Part shown: positions 7,732 to 14,443 of the stretch, piece by piece
Position numbering within the stretch: the stretch's first letter is position 1
Layout of the letters: each line of letters opens with the position of its first letter
From: Bacteroidales bacterium UBA5537
Lineage (GTDB): Bacteria; Bacteroidota; Bacteroidia; Bacteroidales; Lentimicrobiaceae
Reading direction: 5' to 3'
NCBI GenBank assembly: GCA_002426025.1
Contig: DINP01000021.1
Location: 5,409-20,409, forward strand
Length of the DNA: 15,001 nucleotides
The notes under the pieces: model-generated
Database searches by the model: none
What the model was told of the DNA's origin: nothing
What the model saw: the letters and a program-made list of their open reading frames with translations, nothing else
Position numbers and translations under genes: made by a program

Positions 7732-8022
7732 TTATTTTTCCAATGCAACTGCTAACAATCCATTTATCTCTTCAAGTTTTAAAAGTAATCCTTTTTCAGA
7801 GAATTTTATCCGGTTATCCAGATCAATGGCGCTTGTTGAAAACTGTAGAGCCACCATCGCCAATAAATCCTGTTTATCTTTAAATTGAAAATGGCTCGCA
7901 TAACTTTTCATTTGTTCCTCGATAGCTTTGGCAGCAGCCCTTACAGTTTCTTCTTCTCTTCTCTCTATCGTCAGTTTGTAAGGTCTGTCAGCAATTACCA
8001 CAGTTACCGATAATTCATCCAT
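7732..8022 (-). CDS. zapA: Cell division protein ZapA
   Basis: Z-ring associated protein that bundles FtsZ filaments. The 96-residue protein has the ZapA plan. An N-terminal beta segment, LSVTVVIADRPYKLTIERREEE (residues 4-25), leads into a helix with AAKAIEEQMKSYASHF. Then KDKQDLLAMVALQFS (48-62), the central family motif, is followed by a C-terminal coiled coil (about 65-96). The ATG at 8022 is the family start. It lies 19 bases after the upstream coiled-coil gene, so the two are surely co-transcribed. The 6S RNA candidate begins about 38 bases after its stop. Confidence 0.93.
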   Translation of the reverse strand: MDELSVTVVIADRPYKLTIERREEETVRAAAKAIEEQMKSYASHFQFKDKQDLLAMVALQFSTSAIDLDNRIKFSEKGLLLKLEEINGLLAVALEK

Positions 8023-8041
8023 TAGTCTGGTTTACAGTTTA

Positions 8042-8329
8042 TTATTTATTTAAGAGTCCAATACAATGGTCAATTTCCCGCACAAGTTCATTAATCTTCA
8101 ATTTTACTTCCGTTCTTCGTTCTTCCTTGTTTAGCGATTTCGCCAGTTTTAATGTTTTTAGTTTTTCCTGAAGCTCAATGTTTCCCGTTTCAAGTTTTTC
8201 AATTTCGGCCTTCAACTGTTTTACCTCAGCCCTGAGACGTTCATTCTCTTCATGAAGTGTACCTGTTTGCCCGATCAGCTTACGTACCTTGTATTCTATT
8301 CCAGCAAGCAGTGTTTCGGCACTATTCAT
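8042..8329 (-). CDS. Small coiled-coil protein upstream of zapA (ZapB-like)
   Basis: A 95-residue, highly charged, almost entirely helical protein. A coiled coil runs from about residue 13 to 65, with leucine-spaced heptads in the EENERLRAEVKQLKAEIEKL segment. A short C-terminal helix, KINELVREIDHCIGLLNK (78-95), follows. There is no signal or membrane segment. I do not recognise it with certainty as a named family, but size, composition and position next to zapA make a ZapB-like Z-ring role the best guess. ZapB in gammaproteobacteria is likewise a small coiled coil that binds ZapA. It is the first gene after the promoter at 8350-8380, with a leader of roughly 15 bases. Confidence 0.8.
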   Translation of the reverse strand: MNSAETLLAGIEYKVRKLIGQTGTLHEENERLRAEVKQLKAEIEKLETGNIELQEKLKTLKLAKSLNKEERRTEVKLKINELVREIDHCIGLLNK

Positions 8330-8349
8330 GAAAACCTTTTTAAGGGTGG

Positions 8350-8380
8350 CAAATATAAGTTAAAGTTTGCAACCATCAAA
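8350..8380 (-). promoter_or_regulatory. Bacteroidota promoter of the zapB-like/zapA/ssrS/rny block
   Basis: On the minus strand TTTG (8380-8377), 19 bases, then TATATTTG (8357-8350) match the consensus -33 TTTG and -7 TAnnTTTG exactly. The predicted start of transcription is near 8345. An imperfect inverted repeat, CCATCAAACAG (8373-8383) and CTGTTGATGG (8393-8402), covers the -33 box, so a repressor or activator could bind there; that part is inference. Confidence 0.8.
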
Positions 8381-8462
8381 CAGCCTGCCTCACTGTTGAT
8401 GGCCATTTTTTTCCAAATATAATCATTTAACTCGATATCTTTAAATTTTTTCGGTAATTTTA

Positions 8463-9761
8463 ATGAAAATTTCAGTTGTGAACGAAGCCTTTCTGCACTA
8501 TATCTGGAAATACAGGTTGTTTACTAAAACCCTGATCACCACTACGGGCGAACCTATAGAAATTACTTCCCCGGGAATCCATAATCATAACGAAGGTCCT
8601 GATTTCAGCGATGCCAGACTCAGAATAGGGGAGACCCTCTGGGCGGGAAATGTTGAGATTCACATCAACACATCCGATTGGGTTAAACATGGACATCAGC
8701 ACAATGCGGTTTACGATAGCGTGATGCTGCACGTTGTGTATAATCACGATCTGAAAGAGCAGAATGGAAGCATGCCTCTTGTTGAAATAAAGGATTGTTT
8801 TGATCCTCAGCTATTTAATGCTTATCGTGCGTTCATTACAAGTAAAAACTGGGTTCCATGTATCAGGCAGATTGGTTCGGTTAGCCCGGATGAAGTCAGT
8901 TTATGGCTCGAACGTATGCTGATAGAGCGACTGGAACACAAGTCAGATTACATTCAGGATTTTTTAACAGTAACCGAGAACGATTGGGACGAGGTGTTTT
9001 ATATGATGCTTGCCCGCAGTTTTGGATTCAGTCTCAATGCCTTACCTTTCGAAATGTTGTCGCGTTCGTTGCCCTATAAAATCCTGGCAAAGCACAAAAA
9101 CAATCCAATGCAGATTGAAGCATTGATTTTCGGGCAGGCCGGCTTGCTTGATCAACACCTGAGTGAACCATGGCCGCAACAGTTGTTTGCTGAATATACA
9201 TTTTTGCGAAAAAAATACAGCCTCGCGCCCATCGCTGCCCATTTATGGCGTTTTATGCGGTTGAGGCCGGTTAACTTCCCAACCATCAGGCTGGCTCAGT
9301 TTGCTTCTTTGTTGTCCGATAAGGAAGTTCTGCTCTCTCAAGTGCTTGAATGCCAAACAGCGGATGATCTTATTCGTCTATTTGACGCGAAGGCTTCTGC
9401 TTACTGGGATACACATTACCATTTCACCAAAGAATCTGTTGCAAAACCCAAGAAACTTGGACGCTCATCGTCTGTTCTTCTGGTTATCAATGCAGTGCTT
9501 CCCTTTATGTTTGTTTATGGACGAGCCCTGGCCAACGATGAGTTGTGCAACAGGGCGTTGAGTTTTTATCTGCAAATTCCGGGCGAATTAAATGCTGCGA
9601 TAAAGCATTGGAAATCAGCGGGAATGGATGTGGCCACCGCATTCAATACCCAGGCACTCTTAGGGCTGAAATCAGATTATTGTGACAAATTCCGTTGTCT
9701 CGATTGCCGCATCGGCGACCTGTTACTCAGGAGTCCTGAAAATCTGTTGAGGGGGAATTAG
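8463..9761 (+). CDS. DUF2851 family protein
   Basis: A 432-residue soluble protein of the DUF2851 family, which is common in Bacteroidota and has no assigned function. The conserved block is N-terminal: NEGPDFSDARL (43-53), AGNVEIHI (61-68), DWVKHGHQHN (72-81) and VMLHVVYNHD (87-96). The Pro46-Asp47 then Glu65-x-His67 pattern in strand-like context resembles PD-(D/E)XK nucleases; this is my reading, not an established fact. The C-terminus has a compact cysteine group, Cys407, Cys412 and Cys415 (C-x4-C-x2-C), that could bind metal. There are no membrane segments. The ATG at 8463 is the first in frame and gives the family N-terminus, starting with VNEAFLHYIWKYRLF. It is transcribed divergently from the zapB-like gene across 133 bases. 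A TATCTTTA at 8436-8443 is a near-match -7 box. Confidence 0.9.
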   Translation: MKISVVNEAFLHYIWKYRLFTKTLITTTGEPIEITSPGIHNHNEGPDFSDARLRIGETLWAGNVEIHINTSDWVKHGHQHNAVYDSVMLHVVYNHDLKEQNGSMPLVEIKDCFDPQLFNAYRAFITSKNWVPCIRQIGSVSPDEVSLWLERMLIERLEHKSDYIQDFLTVTENDWDEVFYMMLARSFGFSLNALPFEMLSRSLPYKILAKHKNNPMQIEALIFGQAGLLDQHLSEPWPQQLFAEYTFLRKKYSLAPIAAHLWRFMRLRPVNFPTIRLAQFASLLSDKEVLLSQVLECQTADDLIRLFDAKASAYWDTHYHFTKESVAKPKKLGRSSSVLLVINAVLPFMFVYGRALANDELCNRALSFYLQIPGELNAAIKHWKSAGMDVATAFNTQALLGLKSDYCDKFRCLDCRIGDLLLRSPENLLRGN

Positions 9762-9770
9762 ATTTTTTTT
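9739..9770 (+). terminator. Weak terminator overlapping the DUF2851 stop codon
   Basis: AAAATCT (9739-9745) can pair with AGATTTT (9760-9766) around a 14-base purine-rich loop, and T continues to 9770. The stem is A/T-rich and includes the stop codon, so it is only a possible terminator. Confidence 0.35.
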
Positions 9771-9920
9771 ATAATATTGCATGTACGAACACATTGCCTG
9801 GCAATAAAATAGGCAACCTTAAAACAGATAGCCTGATTAAAATCGTTGCACGCGTTCTTCTGGTAAACAAATATTAATATATTGGATGATTCCTACAAAC
9901 AATAAACTAATCCGGATATT

Positions 9921-11753
9921 ATGACTACAAATAGCGAAACCTGGGGTTCGAGAGTGGGCCTTGTGTTGGCGATGGCCGGAAATGCAGTGGGCTTTGGCAA
10001 TTTTCTCCGTTTCCCGGTTCAGGCTGTTCAGAATGGCGGCGGAGCTTTTATCATTCCCTATCTGGTTTCATTTCTGTTGATGGGCATTCCCTTATTGTTT
10101 ATTGAATGGTCTTCAGGGCGTTTTGGAGGTAAATTCGGGCATCATTCCACGCCTTTTATCCTGCAATCAATGGATAAAAAGTGGATATGGAAATATGTAG
10201 GCGTGTTTGGCATTTTTTCAAATATCGCTATAGCGGCCTATTATTGTTACATCGAAAGCTGGACCATGTCGTATGTGTTTCACTCGGTTGTCGGAACTTT
10301 TGATGGAATGAACCAACATGCCGTAGCAGCTTTTTTTTCCAATTATCTTGATGTTACAACTTCTACAACCGGTATTCCTTACGAAGCCCTGGTTTTCTTT
10401 GTTTTTTGTATTGCGCTGAATACGTGGATATTAAGCCGTGGCCTCAGTTCCGGAGTCGAGAAAGTTGCGAAAATCGGGGTTCCTTTGCTGATTGTTTTCG
10501 GTATTTTTCTGGCTGTTAAAGGTATCACCCTAAAAGCCGGTGTAAATGGCGCCATTCATGATGGTACTTTAGGACTGAATTTTTTATGGACACCCGATTT
10601 TACCTCTCTGGCCAATCCTAAGGTTTGGCTGGCGGCTGCCGGACAAATATTCTTTACGCTCAGTGTAGGAATGGGTTCTATCCAATGCTATGCGTCTTAT
10701 CTGAAAAAGAAAGATGACGTAGCACTGAATGCCATGTCGGCCGGCTGGATGAACGAGTTTGTAGAGATTGTTCTTGGCAGCGCGGTAATTATTCCCATAG
10801 CCATTGGCTATCTGGGTATTGACAGGGTAGTTGAGCTTACCGGCATCGGTGGACTGGGACTTGGTTTCCGCACCATGCCATTCCTGTTTGAGCAATGGGG
10901 GCCGATTCTTTCGGCTGTTGCCGGGGTTTCATTCTTCGGCCTGTTGTTTTTTGCCGGCATTACCTCTTCACTGGCAATGGGAACGCCTGGTATGGGTTTT
11001 ATGATGGATGAATTCAAATGGTCGCGACGGAAATCAGCCATTTCGTTTGGAATTGTTGTAATGATTTTAGGGCTTCCTACTATCTTTTTCTTTAATCAAG
11101 GGGTTTTTGATGAATATGACTACTGGGCCGGAACTGTCTCACTGGTTGTATTTGCGCTGCTCGAATCCATACTGTTCTCCTGGATTTTCGGAATGAATAA
11201 AGGCTGGAGAGAGATTACCGGCGGAGCCGATATAAAGGTTCCTCTGATTTACCGGTTTATTATTAAATATATAACACCTGTTATGCTGATTCTAGTCTTT
11301 ACCGGTGCCTTGCTCCGTCCGGCAAACGACGATTGGTCGCGCATAAGTATAAAAGGATGGCAATTACACGACGAAAGTATAATAGGTCAGCTACAGCATA
11401 AAGGTGCCGGGCCTAATAATCAGTGGTTTGCTCATTCCTTCCAGGCTGAGGCGCCGGGCATTGTTGATTCTATATATGCTACCAAAGCAAACAGGTTCTA
11501 TTTCAGGACTTCAGCTATGGATAGGAATGGTAAAATTAACCAAAAGGTTTATAAATATGTTCCTGCCAAACATCAGTTGCTGGTTGAAAAAGGTGATATC
11601 GTTAAAACCGGAAGTGTAGTTTATTCCGGGCCTGTTATTAATAGGGTTTTTTACATTGATATGGCCAGATTACTTTTATTATCCGTATTTCTGCTGATTT
11701 CACTTCTGGTTTATATAGCCTGGCGTAAACGTACCAAAGAAAGGAGGACTTAA
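9921..11753 (+). CDS. Sodium-dependent amino-acid symporter, NSS/SNF (LeuT-like) family
   Basis: Inner-membrane Na+-coupled transporter, probably for an amino acid. TM1 is very close to LeuT: WGSRVGLVLAMAGNAVGFG then NFLRFP (residues 8-32). YYCYIESW (107-114) includes Tyr108. TM6 has IFFTLSVGMGS (243-253) and TM8 has FAGITSSLAMGTP (344-356), so substrate- and sodium-site residues are largely kept. Two pocket changes from LeuT are visible: Phe259 becomes Met251 and Ile359 becomes Met353. Membrane segments 1-11 end near residue 465. A hydrophilic, strand-rich stretch of about 115 residues follows (465-579), then the last helix (580-600) and a basic tail. This makes it 610 residues against about 510 for LeuT, with an enlarged outer loop between TM11 and TM12. 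The ATG at 9921 aligns with the LeuT start. The stop is one base before the next small gene, which suggests a two-gene operon. Confidence 0.95.
   Translation: MTTNSETWGSRVGLVLAMAGNAVGFGNFLRFPVQAVQNGGGAFIIPYLVSFLLMGIPLLFIEWSSGRFGGKFGHHSTPFILQSMDKKWIWKYVGVFGIFSNIAIAAYYCYIESWTMSYVFHSVVGTFDGMNQHAVAAFFSNYLDVTTSTTGIPYEALVFFVFCIALNTWILSRGLSSGVEKVAKIGVPLLIVFGIFLAVKGITLKAGVNGAIHDGTLGLNFLWTPDFTSLANPKVWLAAAGQIFFTLSVGMGSIQCYASYLKKKDDVALNAMSAGWMNEFVEIVLGSAVIIPIAIGYLGIDRVVELTGIGGLGLGFRTMPFLFEQWGPILSAVAGVSFFGLLFFAGITSSLAMGTPGMGFMMDEFKWSRRKSAISFGIVVMILGLPTIFFFNQGVFDEYDYWAGTVSLVVFALLESILFSWIFGMNKGWREITGGADIKVPLIYRFIIKYITPVMLILVFTGALLRPANDDWSRISIKGWQLHDESIIGQLQHKGAGPNNQWFAHSFQAEAPGIVDSIYATKANRFYFRTSAMDRNGKINQKVYKYVPAKHQLLVEKGDIVKTGSVVYSGPVINRVFYIDMARLLLLSVFLLISLLVYIAWRKRTKERRT
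11742..11747 (+). promoter_or_regulatory. Strong Shine-Dalgarno of the 47-residue gene
   Basis: AGGAGG lies 7 bases before the ATG at 11755 and inside the last codons of the transporter gene. Most genes here lack such a sequence, so it supports the small gene being translated. Confidence 0.75.
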
Positions 11754-11754
11754 A

Positions 11755-11898
11755 ATGAATACAAGCGCATTGATTATGATGGTTTCAGTTGAGTCAGTTG
11801 TACTGATTCTTACAGCCTGGTTCTTCTATAAGGTATTAACAACCAAACCTAAGCCTGAACCCGATTCCTATTCGGAGAATGATGATGTCGAAAGGTAA
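11755..11898 (+). CDS. Small single-span membrane protein, probable NSS transporter small subunit (MetS-like)
   Basis: A 47-codon gene with a perfect Shine-Dalgarno AGGAGG, starting one base after the transporter stop. The N-terminal half is one hydrophobic helix (about residues 5-28: SALIMMVSVESVVLILTAWFF and on), followed by a Lys/Pro-containing linker and an acidic tail ending SENDDVER. Small one-helix proteins encoded directly after NSS transporters are known as the MetS type; in Corynebacterium glutamicum MetS is needed with MetP for methionine import. The position, size and topology fit that role. Sequence similarity to MetS is too weak to judge by eye, so the function is inferred from context. 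No clear terminator follows. Confidence 0.77.
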   Translation: MNTSALIMMVSVESVVLILTAWFFYKVLTTKPKPEPDSYSENDDVER

Positions 11899-11949
11899 AG
11901 CACCTATCTATTTTTTATCAGAGATCAACGATTTAGGAATAAATATTTT

Positions 11950-11980
11950 ATTGATTTGAAAATAAGTTTTACTAAATTTG
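11950..11980 (+). promoter_or_regulatory. Possible promoter of the HhH-TPR pair; otherwise AT-rich gap
   Basis: The 254-base gap from 11899 to 12152 is very AT-rich and has no credible gene. It contains a perfect -7 box TAAATTTG (11973-11980) with ATTG (11950-11953) 19 bases upstream, one mismatch from the -33 consensus. If used, transcription would start near 11986 and leave a leader of about 165 bases before the ATG at 12153. I see no riboswitch-like structure in that leader. Confidence 0.5.
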
Positions 11981-12152
11981 AAACTGGAATAAGAAATGGA
12001 AAAAAAGATATTTCAGTCCATCGTTTTATACCATATTTTCGGATGAAATTATTTTACCCATTTATTGCCTGAGTAGCTTTATTTATTGATAATAAACCAA
12101 GGCCTGATTTATTTTTATTTTATCAAGTATCAGATAACTATTTATTAGCCTG

Positions 12153-13088
12153 ATGAACCCTCTGACGGAATATTTTTCATTCAGTAAGTCGGAAAGGATT
12201 GCCATAATCACCATATTATTGGCGATAGTATGTATTCTTATGTTACCTTCAATCTACATTCAGCTTAAGCAGCCTATACCTGAAATTGATCCCGGTTTCG
12301 AAAAAGAGATTGCTCAGTTTTTGAGTGATGCAGAATCAAATTCTGAAGCATCCGGAATTGATTTCGATTATAGTAATCCTGATAAAGAGATAGTAAGGCG
12401 GAGCATAACACCATTTTCATTTGACCCTAACACACTTGATATGGAAGGCTGGGTGAGGATGGGATTTACAGAAAAGCAGGCGGCAGGTATTCTCCGTTAT
12501 AGGGAGAAAGGTGGGAAATTTAATAAAAAAGAGGATGTAAAGAAACTCTATGTTGTTACCGATGAGATATTTAACCTCATAGAGCCGTTTATAGCTATCG
12601 AGAAATCGAAATCAGGAAAAGAACAGGCGAATTTTGGTGAGGTTAAAAAGGAATACGCTCCACGAAACCATCAGCCGAAATACCAGGTAGAACTGAACAG
12701 CGCTGATTCAGCAGAACTCGTAAAAGTATATGGAATTGGTCCGGCTATTGCCAAACGTATTCTCCGCTATCGCGAAAAGCTGGGAGGTTTTGCTTTCACG
12801 GAACAACTTCGTGAGGTTTATGGCATTGACAGTGCACGGTTTGAAACGATCAGGGCGGGTGTTATGGTCGATGCTGAGGTAGTTGTCAAAATTGATGTCA
12901 ATAGTTCTTCAATCACTCAGTTGCGGCAACATCCCTATATAGATTACTACATCGCAAAAGCAATAGTTGACAACCGGATTAAAAAAGGCGCCTATACTTC
13001 GGTGAATGAATTGGCCGAAATTCCGCTTATTTATGATGCGTTGTTCCGTAAACTCAGTCCTTACATTTCAGTTAACCAGATAAAATGA
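12153..13088 (+). CDS. Membrane-anchored protein with three helix-hairpin-helix units (ComEA-like)
   Basis: A 311-residue protein with one N-terminal membrane helix (about 15-36). Lys12 and Arg15 sit before the helix, so by the positive-inside rule the rest faces the periplasm. After a linker come three ComEA-type HhH units. The first (about 95-150) has MGFTEKQAAGILRYREKGG. The second (about 177-236) has LNSADSAELVKVYGIGPAIA then KRILRYREKLGGF. The third (about 245-306) is more diverged: IDVNSSSITQLRQHPYIDYY. GIGPAIA in unit two is the classical DNA-backbone hairpin. Similar proteins are common in Bacteroidota, usually without known function; DNA binding or uptake is only an inference. The stop overlaps the next start as ATGA, so the TPR gene is translationally coupled. 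Confidence 0.9.
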   Translation: MNPLTEYFSFSKSERIAIITILLAIVCILMLPSIYIQLKQPIPEIDPGFEKEIAQFLSDAESNSEASGIDFDYSNPDKEIVRRSITPFSFDPNTLDMEGWVRMGFTEKQAAGILRYREKGGKFNKKEDVKKLYVVTDEIFNLIEPFIAIEKSKSGKEQANFGEVKKEYAPRNHQPKYQVELNSADSAELVKVYGIGPAIAKRILRYREKLGGFAFTEQLREVYGIDSARFETIRAGVMVDAEVVVKIDVNSSSITQLRQHPYIDYYIAKAIVDNRIKKGAYTSVNELAEIPLIYDALFRKLSPYISVNQIK

Positions 13089-14437
13089 TTGCAGGTTTTT
13101 TCAAAAACACGGTGATTGCCGCTTATTTCTCGGGCATTTTCAGGCCAAAAGTGCTGGTGCTGATTACGTTTATGATAAGCATTATTGCCATCAATGGATT
13201 TGCTCAGACATTACCGGAAGTGGAAAACCTTATTATGAAGGCTGATAGTTATAAAAATACTGATCCGAAGCAGGCAATGGCTTTCGCCTCTAATGCCCTT
13301 GAAATAGCCCGCAAACAAAATCACAAACCTTCGCTGGCCAGGTCACACAGGTATATAGGGGTTCTACATTTTATGACCGGTGAACTAAACCAGGCCCGTT
13401 CTCATTTCGATTCAGCTTATGTTTTGTATGTTACCCTGAAAGATGAAAAGGGGATTGCAGCCAGTTTGAACAATATTGGTGTGGTTTTTCAGGAGGTAGG
13501 CGAATATGATAAAGCGATTTATAATTTCAACAAATCTATCAGGCTGAAAATGAAGCTTGGAGATACTGCCGGTGCTGCCGGTGGTTTACTAAATACAGGC
13601 ACCATCTACAGTTACCGGGGCGAAAATATAAAGGCTGTGAGTACTTTTAAGCAGGTAATCGGTATAGCGGCCAGAAGCCGCGATACATCCAGGTTGATAG
13701 ATGCTGGAATAAATCTGGCAACAGTTTATATAAATGAAAAAAAGCCCGATTCGGCATTACTGCTGTTACAAAAAGCGCTGAAAATGGCTGAAAAAACCGG
13801 CGACGATTATAGCAAAGCTTATTGCCTTAATAATATCGGCGGAGTTTATCAGAATACTTTCAGAAACGATGAAGCTATTGACTATTTTAACCGGGCACTG
13901 GCTTTGCGCGATGATCTTGGCGATATTGCCGGACTTGCAACCACCCTCGATAATCTGGGCAAAATGTACATAAGGCTTGGTGACTTTGATATGGCATTGG
14001 ACTGCTTTTTTCAGGGCTTACAATACAATCAGCAACTTGACGATAAGCGGTCAACGTCAATAACCATGAACTCAATGGGAGAATTGCTGTTGAAGCAGGG
14101 TGATTTTGATGGGGCAGTAGCTTATTTGCGACAGGGCATTTTGATTGCTGCCCAGCTCGATCTGAAACAGGACATCAGGATTATGTATTCAAATATGGCG
14201 CTTGCATTGAGCGCTCAGCAGCAATTTGACAGCGCCCAGGTTTTTATGCAGAAATATGCCGGACTAAGTTCTGCCTCGGTCGCAAAATCAGAAAATGGTA
14301 ATCCTGAAACCGGTGCATTACAGGATATTGAAAATCAGTGTATGCACTTTAAAATTAATTATCTGGCTATCGGATTGGCAATCAGTATTTTTCTGATACT
14401 AGTTTGGTTGTTTTCGGAACAAAAACGCCGCAGGTAA
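13085..14437 (+). CDS. TPR-repeat membrane protein lacking a kinase or DNA-binding output domain
   Basis: A 450-residue protein. A signal sequence or anchor (about 22-40, ending NGFA-QT) leads into about eight tetratricopeptide repeats (residues 50-392). A membrane helix (about 426-443) and a short basic tail, SEQKRRR, close it. The repeats have a 40-residue period: asparagines recur at 130, 170, 210, 250, 290, 330 and 370, mostly within NN-I-G-like motifs, and most repeats contain GD/GE-x-D-x-A turns. The TPR array should face the periplasm. In Bacteroidota such arrays often sit before a histidine kinase or LuxR-type domain; here the protein stops just after the membrane helix, and the next gene is on the other strand 6 bases away, so no output domain is hidden downstream. 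The ATG at 13085 overlaps the previous stop. An internal ATG at 13172 would also leave a usable signal sequence. Confidence 0.9.
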   Translation: MIAGFFKNTVIAAYFSGIFRPKVLVLITFMISIIAINGFAQTLPEVENLIMKADSYKNTDPKQAMAFASNALEIARKQNHKPSLARSHRYIGVLHFMTGELNQARSHFDSAYVLYVTLKDEKGIAASLNNIGVVFQEVGEYDKAIYNFNKSIRLKMKLGDTAGAAGGLLNTGTIYSYRGENIKAVSTFKQVIGIAARSRDTSRLIDAGINLATVYINEKKPDSALLLLQKALKMAEKTGDDYSKAYCLNNIGGVYQNTFRNDEAIDYFNRALALRDDLGDIAGLATTLDNLGKMYIRLGDFDMALDCFFQGLQYNQQLDDKRSTSITMNSMGELLLKQGDFDGAVAYLRQGILIAAQLDLKQDIRIMYSNMALALSAQQQFDSAQVFMQKYAGLSSASVAKSENGNPETGALQDIENQCMHFKINYLAIGLAISIFLILVWLFSEQKRRR

Positions 14438-14443
14438 CATTGA

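Noticed and set aside
7382..7888. A long plus-strand open frame spanning the rny leader, the 6S candidate and part of zapA
   Set aside because: It runs antisense to two well-recognised genes and a structured RNA, and its translation shows no family or protein-like pattern.
9774..9836. ATTGCC-T-GGCAAT and further GGCAA repeats before the transporter gene
   Set aside because: The 1-base centre prevents a hairpin and the arms are short. A binding site is possible but there is nothing to support it.
11755..11898. The small downstream frame as a frameshifted tail of the transporter
   Set aside because: The transporter ends with a complete last helix and basic tail, and the small frame has its own Shine-Dalgarno, start codon and separate membrane helix.
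12060..12155. Three GCCTGA copies and TTTATT-GAT-AATAAA before the HhH gene
   Set aside because: The copies are irregularly spaced six-base words in low-complexity sequence, and the inverted repeat is pure A/T, so both are easily chance.
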